A DNA stretch of 39,290 nt from Chryseomicrobium excrementi (GCF_002798305.1 NZ_PCGR01000007.1:1-39290), one strand, 5' to 3'. Counted from the first letter of the stretch, positions 1-9,120 are shown. Notes: generated by a model not told the origin, from the sequence alone. Numbers and translations: made by a program.

Positions 1-14
1 AAACTCTCCATAAA
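1..14 (-). rRNA. 16S rRNA, extreme 5' end (partial)
   Basis: Read on the minus strand, the first bases give TTTATGGAGAGTTT, the conserved start of bacterial 16S rRNA just before the universal 27F site. The gene continues out of the left edge. Tandem promoters and a leader lie just upstream, which supports the call. Only about 14 nt are visible. Confidence 0.9.
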
Positions 15-216
15 AGAGAGCTTAAAATAAGCTCATTTTGTTGCTGGCATCATAATGATGTCCATTTTTGAACGTCCGTCACATTCCGTTAAAGGATGCG
101 ATTTGGTTCTGTTTGCGTCACGCACACCCAACGGGGGTCGGGGTGGTGACGCTCTATCTTGACGTCTTGCATGTTCAGTTTTCAATGTTCATATGTCGTC
201 TTGAGACAACTTTTAC
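15..216 (-). other. rRNA operon leader, with stem-loop and boxA-like element
   Basis: This is the transcribed leader between promoter P2 and the 16S 5' end. It has no convincing coding content. At 115-152 a strong stem (GCGTCAC pairing with GTGACGC, with an inner CACCC/GGGTG stem) suggests a folded precursor or RNase III-type processing stem. At 173-190 the minus strand reads GAACATTGAAAACTGAAC, which resembles the boxA antitermination element of Bacillus rrn leaders (TTTGAAAACT core). The element assignments are inference from similarity. Confidence 0.6.
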
Positions 217-246
217 ATCTTACCAAATCATTGAACATGTTGTCAA
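217..246 (-). promoter_or_regulatory. rRNA promoter P2 (proximal)
   Basis: On the minus strand, TTGACA (241-246) and TAAGAT (217-222) are separated by 18 bp. The -35 box is perfect and the spacing and -10 match those of P1, giving a tandem pair typical of Bacillus rrn operons. Confidence 0.85.
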
Positions 247-281
247 CAATTTGTTTTTCAAGCTCTCTTGGCGACCTTTGT

Positions 282-311
282 ATCTTACCACCTGCTTTTT
301 AGCTGCGTCAA
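282..311 (-). promoter_or_regulatory. rRNA promoter P1 (distal)
   Basis: On the minus strand, TTGACG (306-311) and TAAGAT (282-287) are separated by 18 bp, 65 bp upstream of P2 and with the same -10 hexamer. The two promoters read towards the 16S gene at the left edge. Confidence 0.8.
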
Positions 312-329
312 CTAAAATTCAGTAGAAAT

Positions 330-358
330 ATAATAACATTGTATTCTGAAAAATACAA
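330..358 (-). promoter_or_regulatory. possible third rRNA promoter inside an inverted repeat
   Basis: The minus strand carries TTGTAT (353-358), a 17-bp spacer and TATTAT (330-335), upstream of P1. It overlaps an AT-rich inverted repeat at 339-379 (outer arms TTGTATT/AATACAA, inner arms AAAAATACA/TGTATTTTT). It could be an extra promoter, an UP-like element or an operator; the sequence alone does not decide. Confidence 0.35.
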
Positions 359-390
359 GTGTATTTTTGGGTAATACAATCAATTTTTTA

Positions 391-425
391 TACAAAAAAA
401 CTCCCACCTTTTCAGGCAGGAGTTT
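391..425 (-). terminator. rho-independent terminator of pbuG
   Basis: Read on the minus strand, an 11-bp stem (AAACTCCTGCC with GGTGGGAGTTT) is followed by a run of seven or more T. It lies just after the pbuG stop codon and insulates the rRNA promoters downstream. Confidence 0.9.
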
Positions 426-435
426 CGGGTTTCTT

Positions 436-1767
436 CTATAAGAATATGAAATACGCCAAGAAGATAAAGAACAAACCATACATGATCGGATGAATCTCTT
501 TCATTCGTCCCGCTACGATCATCGTAATTGGGTAGAAGATAAATCCGATCGCAATACCTGTAGCGATTGAATACGTTAACGGCATCATCAAGATAACAAA
601 GAACGCAGGAACTGCAACTTCAAATCTCGTCCAATCGATACGACCAATCGAACTCACCATCAATACACCTACGATAATTAATGCAGGAGCGGTCACATTC
701 GCCGTGATGACACTTAGTAACGGATAGAAGAATAAGGATAATAAGAACAGGACTCCTGTGACCACTGCTGCAAGACCAGAACGAGCGCCCGCTGCTACAC
801 CTGCAGTTGATTCTACATAAGATGTCGTGGTCGATGTTCCGACAACTGCACCCGCTGTCGTCGCGATGGCATCAGCTAAAAGCGCTTTGCTCGCACGAGG
901 AAGCTTTTCATCTTTCATTAAACCAGCTTGGTTGGCAACTGAGATCAGTGTCCCTGCCGTATCAAAGAAGTCTACGAACAAGAACGTCAAGACAACGATC
1001 AAGAATTGAACAGTCAACAGTGAACCTGGATCATTGAAGATCGCATCGAATGCCACTCCAAATGTAGGCTCTAAACTCGGAACACTCCCCACAACACCAG
1101 ATGGCATTGGCACTAATGAGAACACCATCCCGATGATTGCAGTAATCGCTAATCCGTAAAAAATACCTCCCTTGATTCCTTTCACCATCATAATGATGGT
1201 AATAACAAGGCCAAAGATAGTGAGTAAGACATGAGGGTCAGATAAATCTCCCACACCAAGCAATACAGCGTCATTATTTACGATTATTTTCGAGTTTTGT
1301 AACCCGATGAACGTGATGAACAATCCAATTCCAGCTCCGACTGCGTATTTCAATTCGCTCGGGATGGAGTTGATGATGGTTTCTCGAATACCTGATAAGG
1401 ATAAAAGAATAAAGATAATTCCAGAGAATAAGACTCCCGTCAAAGCAACTTGCCACGGAATTTCCATTGTTAGAATAACTGTGTAAGCAAAAAATGCATT
1501 AAGTCCCATACCCGGTGCTAAGGCAATGGGATATCTGGCAAGCAGACCCATGACCAGAGAACCGATTGCTGCCGCTAAAGCTGTAGCTGTAAACACGGCC
1601 CCCTTGTTCATATACATGGAATCCGGTAGTCCTGGAACAGTTTCTAGTGAAAGTGTCAGTGGATTGACGACTAGAATATACGCCATCGCCAAGAACGTAG
1701 TAAGTCCCCCGATGATTTCTCTTCGGTAGTTCGTGCCTAACTCTTCAAAACGAAAATACTTTTTCAT
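436..1767 (-). CDS. pbuG: hypoxanthine/guanine permease PbuG (NCS2, AzgA-like)
   Basis: A 443-residue multi-pass membrane protein that imports purine bases (guanine, hypoxanthine) by proton symport. The start is the ATG at 1767 (MKKYFRFEELGTNYRREI), which has the ribosome site AGGAGG a few bases upstream; an in-frame ATG at 1803 abuts the riboswitch terminator and has no ribosome site. Family hallmarks visible are the N-terminal motif TTFLAMAYILVVNP, GMGLNAFFAYTV, the segment VDFFDTAGTLISVANQAG and GTSTTTSYVESTAGVAAGARSGL, which are conserved in AzgA/PbuG proteins. About a dozen hydrophobic segments run to the C-terminus. It is a single-gene unit controlled by a guanine riboswitch, following guaA as in B. 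subtilis. Confidence 0.95.
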   Translation of the reverse strand: MKKYFRFEELGTNYRREIIGGLTTFLAMAYILVVNPLTLSLETVPGLPDSMYMNKGAVFTATALAAAIGSLVMGLLARYPIALAPGMGLNAFFAYTVILTMEIPWQVALTGVLFSGIIFILLSLSGIRETIINSIPSELKYAVGAGIGLFITFIGLQNSKIIVNNDAVLLGVGDLSDPHVLLTIFGLVITIIMMVKGIKGGIFYGLAITAIIGMVFSLVPMPSGVVGSVPSLEPTFGVAFDAIFNDPGSLLTVQFLIVVLTFLFVDFFDTAGTLISVANQAGLMKDEKLPRASKALLADAIATTAGAVVGTSTTTSYVESTAGVAAGARSGLAAVVTGVLFLLSLFFYPLLSVITANVTAPALIIVGVLMVSSIGRIDWTRFEVAVPAFFVILMMPLTYSIATGIAIGFIFYPITMIVAGRMKEIHPIMYGLFFIFLAYFIFL

Positions 1768-1805
1768 GATTTCCTCCTGGTTTGTCGCGCAACACAGGTC
1801 CAACC

Positions 1806-1843
1806 TACAAAAAAGGAGAGCATACGAAATTCGTATACTCTCC
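1806..1843 (-). terminator. riboswitch-controlled terminator of pbuG
   Basis: On the minus strand, a long perfect hairpin (stem GGAGAG plus ATACGAA, 1815-1843) is followed by a T run (1806-1814). It sits between the purine aptamer and the pbuG ribosome site, as expected for the expression platform of a transcription-off switch. A second small hairpin (1860-1876) lies between aptamer and terminator. Confidence 0.85.
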
Positions 1844-1888
1844 TACATAAGCAAAACAGACCGACAGCTAGAGTCGGCATGCTTTGCT

Positions 1889-1957
1889 CATCGTAGTCAG
1901 ATCATTTACGGTGATCCGGTAGAGACGTTCGGGCCTTATTCCCAAATATATACGACG
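1889..1957 (-). promoter_or_regulatory. guanine riboswitch aptamer upstream of pbuG
   Basis: The minus strand shows the purine-aptamer core in order: P1 5' arm ending TATAT, the junction TCTACC, then CCGTAAA, then GACTACGA closing P1 (TCGTA with TACGA). The specificity position in GACTACG is C, which pairs with guanine-type ligands; adenine switches have T there. Ligand binding should favour the downstream terminator and shut pbuG off when guanine or hypoxanthine is plentiful. Confidence 0.93.
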
Positions 1958-1979
1958 ACATGATTCAATTTATAATCCT

Positions 1980-2008
1980 AGAATAACATCGACTCTTTAA
2001 AACGTCAA
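1980..2008 (-). promoter_or_regulatory. sigma-A promoter of pbuG
   Basis: The minus strand reads TTGACG (2003-2008), a 17-bp spacer and TATTCT (1980-1985), starting about 15 bp before the aptamer. It lies between the guaA stop and the riboswitch, so pbuG has its own transcript. No U-tract terminator was seen after guaA, so read-through is possible. Confidence 0.75.
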
Positions 2009-2051
2009 TATAAATTCCGAACATTAATGAGATTTCTAACGATAAAGTTCG

Positions 2052-3605
2052 TTATTCCCACTCAATCGTTGCTGGTGGTTTAGAAGTCACATCATACACG
2101 ACGCGGTTGATGTGGTTAACTTCGTTGACGAGGCGCACAGAAATACGCTCTAGTACGTCCCATGGGATACGTGCCCAATCAGAAGTCATTCCGTCAATAG
2201 AAGTTACAGCACGGATACCAATCGTGTAGTCATACGTACGTGCATCTCCCATAACTCCAACGCTACGGATGTCAGGAAGTACAGTGAAGTATTGCCAGAT
2301 ATCACGGTCTAGGCCTGCCTTAGCAATCTCTTCGCGAAGAATCGCATCAGATTCACGAACGATTTCAAGCTTCTCTTCTGTCACTTCACCTAGTACACGA
2401 ATCGCAAGACCCGGACCTGGGAATGGCTGACGCCAAACTAAAGAATCTGGAAGTCCTAGCTCGCTACCTAATGCACGAACTTCATCCTTGAAAAGAGTAT
2501 TTAATGGCTCGATCAACTGGAACTTCATCCCTTCAGGCAATCCCCCAACATTATGGTGAGACTTGATTGTCTGAGCTGTAGCTGTTCCACTTTCAATAAT
2601 ATCTGTATATAACGTTCCTTGCGCTAGGAAGTCCATGTCTGGAAGCTTCGCTGCTTCATCATCAAATACGTAGATGAATTCGTTCCCGATAATCTTACGT
2701 TTCTTTTCAGGATCCGACACGCCCGCAAGTTTCGACATAAAGCGCTCGCGTGCATCGATCTTAATGACGTTCATGTTGAACCCATCAGCAAAAATCTTCA
2801 TTACTTCATCCGCTTCATTTTTACGAAGCAAGTTGTGGTCGACGAACATACATGTCAATTGATCCCCGATTGCTTTGTGAATCAAGACGGCAACTACTGA
2901 TGAATCCACTCCACCAGAAAGTGCGCAAAGAACCTTTTTGTCCCCTACTTGTTGGCGAATCTTTTCAATTTCAAACTCTATAAAGTTTTCCATAGACCAG
3001 TCGCCTTTAGCTCCACACACTTTAAATACGAAGTTCTCAATCAGTTGATTACCGTAGATCGAGTGACGAACTTCTGGGTGGAACTGAACTGCGTACAAGT
3101 TCTTTTCGACATTAGCCATCGCTGCCACTTCACAAGATGGGCTTGTCGCCGTCACTTGGAAGCCAGGTGGTGCTACGGTAACGTGATCTCCGTGACTCAT
3201 CCAAACGACTTGGTTGTCAGGAAGATCTTCAAACAGGCGTGTTGGGTGCTGCACATTGATGTCTGCCTTACCATATTCACGTTGAAGCGCACGTTCCACT
3301 TTTCCACCGTAATAGTGAGCCATCAGCTGCATACCGTAGCAGATTCCGAGTATCGGAATATCTAGCTCGTAGATCGCAGGATCGATGTGGAAAGCATTGA
3401 CGTCATAAACCGAGTTCGGGCCGCCAGAGAAAATGATGCCGACTGCATTCATTTTTTTAATATCTTCCGCCGTGACTGTATGCGGGTGTAATTCGCTGTA
3501 AACGCCGAATTCACGAATACGACGTGTGATCAATTGATTGTACTGGCTACCAAAATCGAGTACGACGATTTTTTCTTGTTCCTGTAATAAAGGAGCAGCT
3601 GTCAT
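2052..3605 (-). CDS. guaA: GMP synthase (glutamine-hydrolysing)
   Basis: This 517-residue cytosolic enzyme converts XMP, glutamine and ATP to GMP, the last step of guanine nucleotide synthesis. The class I glutamine amidotransferase domain comes first: SGGPNSVYD near residue 60, the nucleophile Cys89 in LGICYGMQ, and VQFHPE near 175. The ATP pyrophosphatase domain follows with the P-loop SGGVDSS near 230. The C-terminal dimerisation domain ends in the conserved KPPATIEWE. The length is normal for the family. The ATG at 3605 has a GAGGTGG ribosome site. It is transcribed behind its own guanine riboswitch, downstream of yebA. Confidence 0.98.
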   Translation of the reverse strand: MTAAPLLQEQEKIVVLDFGSQYNQLITRRIREFGVYSELHPHTVTAEDIKKMNAVGIIFSGGPNSVYDVNAFHIDPAIYELDIPILGICYGMQLMAHYYGGKVERALQREYGKADINVQHPTRLFEDLPDNQVVWMSHGDHVTVAPPGFQVTATSPSCEVAAMANVEKNLYAVQFHPEVRHSIYGNQLIENFVFKVCGAKGDWSMENFIEFEIEKIRQQVGDKKVLCALSGGVDSSVVAVLIHKAIGDQLTCMFVDHNLLRKNEADEVMKIFADGFNMNVIKIDARERFMSKLAGVSDPEKKRKIIGNEFIYVFDDEAAKLPDMDFLAQGTLYTDIIESGTATAQTIKSHHNVGGLPEGMKFQLIEPLNTLFKDEVRALGSELGLPDSLVWRQPFPGPGLAIRVLGEVTEEKLEIVRESDAILREEIAKAGLDRDIWQYFTVLPDIRSVGVMGDARTYDYTIGIRAVTSIDGMTSDWARIPWDVLERISVRLVNEVNHINRVVYDVTSKPPATIEWE

Positions 3606-3646
3606 GTGTTGTCCACCTCATTGATTAGTATCACAGGCTTTGTCAT

Positions 3647-3679
3647 GAAAAAAACGCATAGATGTCCTAATCTATGCGT
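3647..3679 (-). terminator. riboswitch-controlled terminator of guaA
   Basis: On the minus strand, a perfect 10-bp stem (ACGCATAGAT with ATCTATGCGT, loop of 6) runs directly into seven T residues. It lies about 45 bp upstream of the guaA start and 85 bp after the aptamer. Confidence 0.9.
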
Positions 3680-3762
3680 CTGGTGTGGTCTACGAAATCC
3701 ACCTATAAATGAAAACTAAAAGGACGAATAAGGCCAGTGCAAGAGTGCATGGCGATATCCGT

Positions 3763-3831
3763 CCTCATAGTCAAGTCATTTACGGTGACTTGGTAGAGAC
3801 ATCCATACCAGATTAATGGACATATACGAGG
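3763..3831 (-). promoter_or_regulatory. guanine riboswitch aptamer upstream of guaA
   Basis: On the minus strand, a 7-bp P1 (CCTCGTA with TATGAGG) encloses the core TCTACC, CCGTAAA and GACTATG. The discriminating base in GACTATG is C, so the switch should sense guanine-type bases. Together with the downstream terminator it should repress guaA when guanine is abundant. Confidence 0.93.
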
Positions 3832-3847
3832 CCTGTGTAGTTATTGA

Positions 3848-3853
3848 ATTGTA
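3848..3853 (-). promoter_or_regulatory. candidate -10 box for guaA
   Basis: The minus strand reads TACAAT a short distance before the guaA aptamer. No good -35 hexamer is found at 16-18 bp; TTGATT at 20 bp is the nearest. The promoter call is tentative. Confidence 0.4.
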
Positions 3854-3881
3854 CCTAGTGTACAGCCTTCGTAAATCAAAA

Positions 3882-6050
3882 TCAACTGCTTAGCCGATTG
3901 ATTAAATATTCCCAACTTTCCCGCAAGTGCTCTGGGTTCTCGGTGCTTCCTTTCCCATAAAGAGAACGCTCATATTCACTGGTCAGCTTTCTCATATGGT
4001 CGCCGCCAAAGTAATTGTCTATCTGGTTCGCGTAACGCGTGAGTGTGTATCCTGGTTCTTTCGGCAATCCGTATAACGCCAGCATCTGTAGCAAGCGTCG
4101 ATACATCTGTTCAAAGCGCTCCGTCGTCATTTCTTTCTGGCGGTACTTTCTGAGCAAGAGCTTCGGCAACCATTTGAGACGGAATTTGTAGAGCAATGCC
4201 GCGATCAGTGCGACAACAATTCCAGCCGCAACGAACCACCATTTCATCTGTGCAAACCAATCCCATACCGGTTTAAGTGAGAAGTTCGATGCTGTGTCGG
4301 TTTCTTGTTGCTGTACTTCTTGTTCTTGCTGCTCCTGCTCTTCGATTTCTTGTTGCTCTGCAGCAAGTGCATCATCTGGAGCTAGTTCAATGTCAAACTC
4401 AATGTCTGGCGTGTTCGTGAAGCCAATTGTCGGTTCGAAGTTCATCCAACCGATTCCTGGTAGGTACGCTTCCACCCAGGAGTGGGCATTGTTGTTTGTC
4501 ACTTGAAAGACCTGTTCTCCGTTGTCTGTCTCGATGACTTCCCCTGGTGCAAAGCCTTTTACCCACCGTGCCGGGATTCCAACTGAACGCAAAAGTACTA
4601 CCATCGAAGTGGAAAAGTTGTCACAATAACCGATCTTCGTATCAAACAGGAACTGATCAACATAATCGGTATCCCCTTCTGGGACGGCTACATTGTTTTG
4701 GCTATAAACAAATCCATTAGTACGGAAATATTGTTCTATTGCTTTTGCTTGATCGTAGACACTCTCTTGATCAGCAGTAATATCAACCGCTAAATCGCGA
4801 ACTCGCTGTGGCAACGTGTCGGGAAGTTGCAGATAGCGATTCAATTCCGGTTCTAATGTTGCGAGATCCTCAATTTGAGTAGAACGCAATTCACTAAGCA
4901 AGTAGCTCGGTTCAGCAAAATTCACTGTGTACTCTGTAGGCTCGAGCGTCCCATCTTCGTCTACAGCATCTAAGCGATTCGTACTTTCATTAAAACGTAA
5001 ACCGAAAGGCTCTGCACTTTCCACCGACTCGGTTCCGTAAGTGTGGAATAAGAACGGAAATTCGGACTGCATCGTGAATTCCAGTTGCTCCGCTTCAGGA
5101 GCCGCACTTTCAGGGAAACCAAGTGAAAATTCCTGCCCTTGTTGGAAATAATCGTAGACGATCTGCGGTTCGGATTGAATCCACCCTTTTGAAGTGTACG
5201 TGTCTTTCGTTTCTACTCGGTAATAGTTACGAGAAGTCGCCCGTACCTGAAACACTTCCGTGTCATCGCTAACAAAGGATCCGCCAAGCTGCGTATCGTC
5301 TTCGTCATAGCCCACTTTGTTAATGGCACCACTGCCTCCAGACCCGACTCCGGATTCGGGATTAGAAGAGTAAAAATAAGGAACGGGATCTGGCCAAATG
5401 GGGCCTGCTTTAGGCAGAAAGATGGCGAAGCTCACAGAGAACAGAAGAAGCAACGCAGTAAAAATCAGCCCTCTATAGCGGAACTGCTTTTGATTGTCAT
5501 GGAGCTTGAACACAAAGAGCAATGCACTGACACCTAACCCTATGATAAACACACGAACAATTGCGGTAGACCCGTCGTATGCCGTGAATGTATCGAGGAT
5601 TCCAATGATCACTACTGTCAACACAAAGAATACAAAGAGTGTGGCACGCATCCGAATCCAATACCCGATCAAATAAACCGTCATCCATAACAAGATAAAG
5701 AACAGGATTGTCCGGAACGGGTCAGTCATTTGAGTCAAATCCAATGTCATCAACTGGCGCACGTTGTAGACCAATTCGGAAATGAAATAACGCACCCCGT
5801 CCAAACTCACTATCGGATACTCTGTATAAATCGAGACGATGAACCAGTAAATATAGCCGATCTTAACGAGGCCACTGAGCCACCAAGGTGTTTTAATAAA
5901 TAGCAATAAGAAACTAATTGCAACGAAAATGTAAAACACACGGATGTAGCCAATATTCGTCAATTCAGCAATAGGTCCTAGCCATTCCATTAGTAACAAT
6001 AAGGCCGCTAAGAACGTTAAGCCCTCTATGAGAAGTGTTCGTTGTCTCAT
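3882..6050 (-). CDS. yebA: transglutaminase-like membrane protein (TgpA/YebA family, DUF3488-DUF4129)
   Basis: A 722-residue membrane protein. The first 210 residues form about six transmembrane segments. An extracellular region follows, with a transglutaminase-like core: Cys476 in IGYCDNFS, His523 in NAHSWVEAY and the acidic residue Glu539 in NFEPT. Many members have Asp at the last position, but FEPT is also common in TgpA-type proteins. A Gln/Glu-rich linker (about 560-590) precedes another membrane helix and a cytoplasmic DUF4129-like tail. The physiological substrate is not known. The ATG overlaps the stop of the DUF58 gene by 4 nt, so the MoxR ATPase, DUF58 and TgpA proteins are translationally coupled and probably act together at the membrane, perhaps on the cell envelope. 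Confidence 0.88.
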   Translation of the reverse strand: MRQRTLLIEGLTFLAALLLLMEWLGPIAELTNIGYIRVFYIFVAISFLLLFIKTPWWLSGLVKIGYIYWFIVSIYTEYPIVSLDGVRYFISELVYNVRQLMTLDLTQMTDPFRTILFFILLWMTVYLIGYWIRMRATLFVFFVLTVVIIGILDTFTAYDGSTAIVRVFIIGLGVSALLFVFKLHDNQKQFRYRGLIFTALLLLFSVSFAIFLPKAGPIWPDPVPYFYSSNPESGVGSGGSGAINKVGYDEDDTQLGGSFVSDDTEVFQVRATSRNYYRVETKDTYTSKGWIQSEPQIVYDYFQQGQEFSLGFPESAAPEAEQLEFTMQSEFPFLFHTYGTESVESAEPFGLRFNESTNRLDAVDEDGTLEPTEYTVNFAEPSYLLSELRSTQIEDLATLEPELNRYLQLPDTLPQRVRDLAVDITADQESVYDQAKAIEQYFRTNGFVYSQNNVAVPEGDTDYVDQFLFDTKIGYCDNFSTSMVVLLRSVGIPARWVKGFAPGEVIETDNGEQVFQVTNNNAHSWVEAYLPGIGWMNFEPTIGFTNTPDIEFDIELAPDDALAAEQQEIEEQEQQEQEVQQQETDTASNFSLKPVWDWFAQMKWWFVAAGIVVALIAALLYKFRLKWLPKLLLRKYRQKEMTTERFEQMYRRLLQMLALYGLPKEPGYTLTRYANQIDNYFGGDHMRKLTSEYERSLYGKGSTENPEHLRESWEYLINRLSS

Positions 6051-7228
6051 CGTTTCAACACCTCCAAAAAGGCTTCGGTGAATTGTGAAGGTGGCAACAC
6101 GACGACCGACCAGCCTCTAGCCTGCGCATAATCGACAACAGCGAGTTCAGCGGTCGTCAGCTTCGGAGAGGCTTCTGTTTTCACTACGAAATAAAGACCT
6201 TCTCGCAATTGTGGTGTCATATGGGTCATGGCTTCTACCCGGTCCTTATCAAGTTCAGCCGTAATACAGATGATACCTTTGAACGTCCCTAACCGTTTAT
6301 CTTCTGCCACTAACCGCTTCATCCATTTCTCTTCAAGCGGCTCCACTGTAGCAAGCTCTCGTTTCACTCGTTCCACATGGCCTTGATGCGTGATTGCTGG
6401 CAGGTATATGCCACGTGTTCCCGGAAGGATGAAGGCTCCTGTTGTATCCGAGGAAGCCATCGCTTGCACGACTGAAATGGTGAAGTCGACTGCATCGTCA
6501 AAACTGTGAGACTCCGTCAAATCTAAATACACAAGTGTATCTTGCGCTTGCCTGTCTTCAAAATCTTTAGTACGAAGCGTTTGACTCTTCGCAAACGATT
6601 TCCAGTGGATCCAAGACACACGGTCTCCCGGTTGGTATTCCCGGACACCCGTGGCAACAGCATTTTCTTTATGCATTTGATAGCGTGCACGGGCTGCCCC
6701 CTGATCGTAGTTCGAGGCAATCGGTGTGTATGAAAGCTCTGTAATCCGAGGGTAGACGACGACTTGTTGTGGCGTGGAGATGGTCCATCGTTTGCGCAAC
6801 CAGCCGAGTAGATCCACAAGCTCTAGTTCGAGCGCATTGAATTCATAAGCACCTCGTGGCAGCTTATCGATGGAATAGTTCAACACGACTTCTCGGCGGA
6901 ACCCGATAAAGACTACACGACTTTTTGGAGTTTCTTCAGGGAAAGGTGGTTGATCTGTGACTTTCATGTAGTACAGCGGCCACCAGTCCGAGCGTTTGAT
7001 ATGAATTTCCACGTCGAGCTTCTGGCCTCTTGTCAATTCCCCTTCCGTAAAAGTTCGTGTAGCCGTCATCTTACGCACGGGATAGAAATAGATGATAAAC
7101 GCGAACATTAGAAAAGGAAGTGTCGCATAGAGTAAAAACCAACTTACAAACCCACCTTGAAACATCGCGTACGCGAAAATGGTGAGCGCCAGTCCAAGAA
7201 GTCCGATCAAACCTGCGTGGTGCTTCAT
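6047..7228 (-). CDS. yeaD: DUF58 domain protein
   Basis: A 393-residue protein with two adjacent N-terminal membrane helices (about residues 5-50) and a large soluble part. The family signature is clear: GVREYQPGDRVSWIHWKSFA near residue 200, followed by DTLVYLDLTES, which begins a von Willebrand A-like fold. DUF58 proteins are regularly encoded between a MoxR AAA+ ATPase and a transglutaminase-like membrane protein, as here. They are thought to be MoxR partners, but the biochemical role is not established. It overlaps both neighbours by 4 nt (ATGA), so expression should be coupled. Confidence 0.88.
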   Translation of the reverse strand: MKHHAGLIGLLGLALTIFAYAMFQGGFVSWFLLYATLPFLMFAFIIYFYPVRKMTATRTFTEGELTRGQKLDVEIHIKRSDWWPLYYMKVTDQPPFPEETPKSRVVFIGFRREVVLNYSIDKLPRGAYEFNALELELVDLLGWLRKRWTISTPQQVVVYPRITELSYTPIASNYDQGAARARYQMHKENAVATGVREYQPGDRVSWIHWKSFAKSQTLRTKDFEDRQAQDTLVYLDLTESHSFDDAVDFTISVVQAMASSDTTGAFILPGTRGIYLPAITHQGHVERVKRELATVEPLEEKWMKRLVAEDKRLGTFKGIICITAELDKDRVEAMTHMTPQLREGLYFVVKTEASPKLTTAELAVVDYAQARGWSVVVLPPSQFTEAFLEVLKR

Positions 7229-8175
7229 GTCACGACATTCCGTTCCACTGGAACCGGTGTCCGCTTAATGATATCTTTCAAAATAGTCTGAGTAGCCATC
7301 CCTTCATACCGCGCTTCTGGCTTTAGAATAATCCGATGCGCGAAAACGAACGGCGCCAAGTATTGAACGTCGTCCGGTGTTGCATAATCTCGTCCTTTCA
7401 TAAGGGCATAGGCTTGTGCCGCTCGCATCAATGCGATAGATGCCCGTGGACTTGCACCTAGATAAACATAAGGATCATGACGCGTACGAGTAGCAAGTTC
7501 AACGATATAGCTTTTTAAGACTTCCGAAACGTGAACAGTTCGCACTTCTTTTTGAATCGTAATGAGTTCCTCTAATGTGATGACCGTATCTAACTCTTCA
7601 ATAGGTACCGAGTGCTCCAAACTATTCAATACTTGAATTTCCTCAGACGGCGTTGGATACCCCATCTTTAGCTTCATGATGAAACGATCCAGTTGGGCTT
7701 CTGGTAGCGGGTAGGTCCCTTCATGTTCAATTGGGTTTTGAGTCGCCATTACAAAGAAAGGTTTGGGAATCGATAAAGTCTCTCCATCTACTGTCACAGA
7801 GGACTCTTCCATTCCTTCTAATAGGGCGGATTGCGTTTTCGGGGACGTCCGGTTAATCTCGTCGGCGAGGACAATATTCCCCATGATGGGGCCAGGACGG
7901 AATTCAAATGCCATTTCTTTTGGATTGTAAATGGAAACACCGACAACATCTGATGGTAGAAGGTCCGGTGTAAACTGGATCCTGCGGAAGTTGGCACCAG
8001 TTGATTTTGCAAGCGCTCTTACTAACATCGTCTTCCCAACACCTGGTACATCCTCAAGGAGGATATGGCCTCCTGCTAGAAGTGCCGCTACAGACAATTC
8101 AGCTACTTCTCGTTTACCAATAATTACTTTACTAATATTCTCTAGCACATGATCGATCTTCGTTTTCGCTTCCAT
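7225..8175 (-). CDS. yeaC: MoxR family AAA+ ATPase
   Basis: A 316-residue cytosolic ATPase of the MoxR/RavA clade. Walker A is seen as EDVPGVGKTMLVRALA near residue 40, Walker B as LADEINR near 105, sensor 1 as ATQNPIE near 145, and the C-terminal lid carries GASPRAS near 245. MoxR proteins act as chaperone-like remodelling factors, usually with a partner bearing a VWA or DUF58 domain, which is the next gene. It is the first gene of the yeaC-yeaD-yebA operon. The ATG at 8175 has AGGAGA upstream. No clear promoter was recognised in the 90 bp between it and the nadE terminator. Confidence 0.93.
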   Translation of the reverse strand: MEAKTKIDHVLENISKVIIGKREVAELSVAALLAGGHILLEDVPGVGKTMLVRALAKSTGANFRRIQFTPDLLPSDVVGVSIYNPKEMAFEFRPGPIMGNIVLADEINRTSPKTQSALLEGMEESSVTVDGETLSIPKPFFVMATQNPIEHEGTYPLPEAQLDRFIMKLKMGYPTPSEEIQVLNSLEHSVPIEELDTVITLEELITIQKEVRTVHVSEVLKSYIVELATRTRHDPYVYLGASPRASIALMRAAQAYALMKGRDYATPDDVQYLAPFVFAHRIILKPEARYEGMATQTILKDIIKRTPVPVERNVVT

Positions 8176-8264
8176 TGTGCATGTCTCCTCTATGTGTGCA
8201 GTCGTTTTTCGAAAATTATGTCAGTTCCTTCTAAGCATACCGAAAGACCTATCAGAAAACAAAT

Positions 8265-8290
8265 AAAGAGACTGCAAATGCAGCCTCTTT
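8265..8290 (-). terminator. terminator of pncB-nadE
   Basis: On the minus strand, the stem AAAGAGGCTGCA pairs with TGCAGTCTCTTT and is followed by a weak T-rich tract. It lies just after the nadE stop codon. The plus-strand side also ends in T residues, so it may act in both directions. Confidence 0.75.
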
Positions 8291-8295
8291 TTGGG

Positions 8296-9120
8296 TTATT
8301 GCTTCCACCATGTATCAAACACCGTAACAGGTGTAGTACGTTTATGACGCGAGCGCATAAAGTACCCTTCAATTTTTTGTTGTGCTTCAGAATCAATCTG
8401 TTTGCCCTCAAGATAATCATCAATATGGTCATACGTGACACCTAGAGCCACTTCATCCGGAATGGCTGGACGTTCTTCTTCAAGATCAGCCGTTGGAATC
8501 TTCATATAAAGATGTTCTGGAGCTCCGAGCTCTTTTAACATCGCACGGCCTTGTCGTTTATTTAGGCGGAACAACGGAACTAAGTCCGCACCACCATCTC
8601 CGAACTTCGTGTAAAAGCCGGTTACTGCTTCAGCTGCATGGTCTGTTCCAAGGACGACTCCATTATACATTGCGGCAATTGAATACTGGGCTTTCATCCG
8701 TTCTCTAGCCTTCTCGTTTCCTTTTGCAAAATCACTGAGGTCAATCCCTGCTTCAAGTAGTGCTTTATCACTCGCATCGACCGCTTCTTTAATATTGATT
8801 GTAATTTCTTTGCTTGCTCCAATGAAGTCTAAGGCATCTTGACGATCGTGCTCATCAAACTGCACGCCATAGGGAAGGCTGACTGCGATAAATTCATAAC
8901 CGCCTTCTGTCTCCTCATTCAATTCAGTGACGGCCATCTGCGCAAGCTTGCCAAGGAGTGTTGAATCTTGACCTCCAGAAATACCTAGTACCATGGACTT
9001 GAGGAAAGTATGTTTTTGCAGATACTCTTTCATGAAGTCGATAGTCAGTCGAATCTCTTGCTGAACATCAATCGTTGGTTTTACACCGAGTTCTTTAATG
9101 ATTTCTTGTTGCAATGTCAT
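8296..9120 (-). CDS. nadE: NH3-dependent NAD+ synthetase
   Basis: A 274-residue cytosolic enzyme that amidates nicotinate adenine dinucleotide to NAD+ with ATP and ammonia. The ATP-binding P-loop SGGQDS is at about 48-53. Other conserved segments are [24 protein letters not shown] near 175 and the C-terminal RSRHKR. The length matches the ammonia-dependent form (no glutaminase domain). Its ATG overlaps the pncB stop by one base (TAATG) and has a GGAGGG ribosome site inside the end of pncB, so the two NAD salvage enzymes are coupled. Confidence 0.97.
   Translation of the reverse strand: MTLQQEIIKELGVKPTIDVQQEIRLTIDFMKEYLQKHTFLKSMVLGISGGQDSTLLGKLAQMAVTELNEETEGGYEFIAVSLPYGVQFDEHDRQDALDFIGASKEITINIKEAVDASDKALLEAGIDLSDFAKGNEKARERMKAQYSIAAMYNGVVLGTDHAAEAVTGFYTKFGDGGADLVPLFRLNKRQGRAMLKELGAPEHLYMKIPTADLEEERPAIPDEVALGVTYDHIDDYLEGKQIDSEAQQKIEGYFMRSRHKRTTPVTVFDTWWKQ

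Noticed and set aside
68-325. 85-codon plus-strand frame at the left edge
   Set aside because: It covers the rRNA leader and both rRNA promoters on the other strand and has no ribosome site or family features.
1768-1803. Longer PbuG start at 1803
   Set aside because: It would begin at the riboswitch terminator with no ribosome site, while AGGAGG sits directly before the ATG at 1767.
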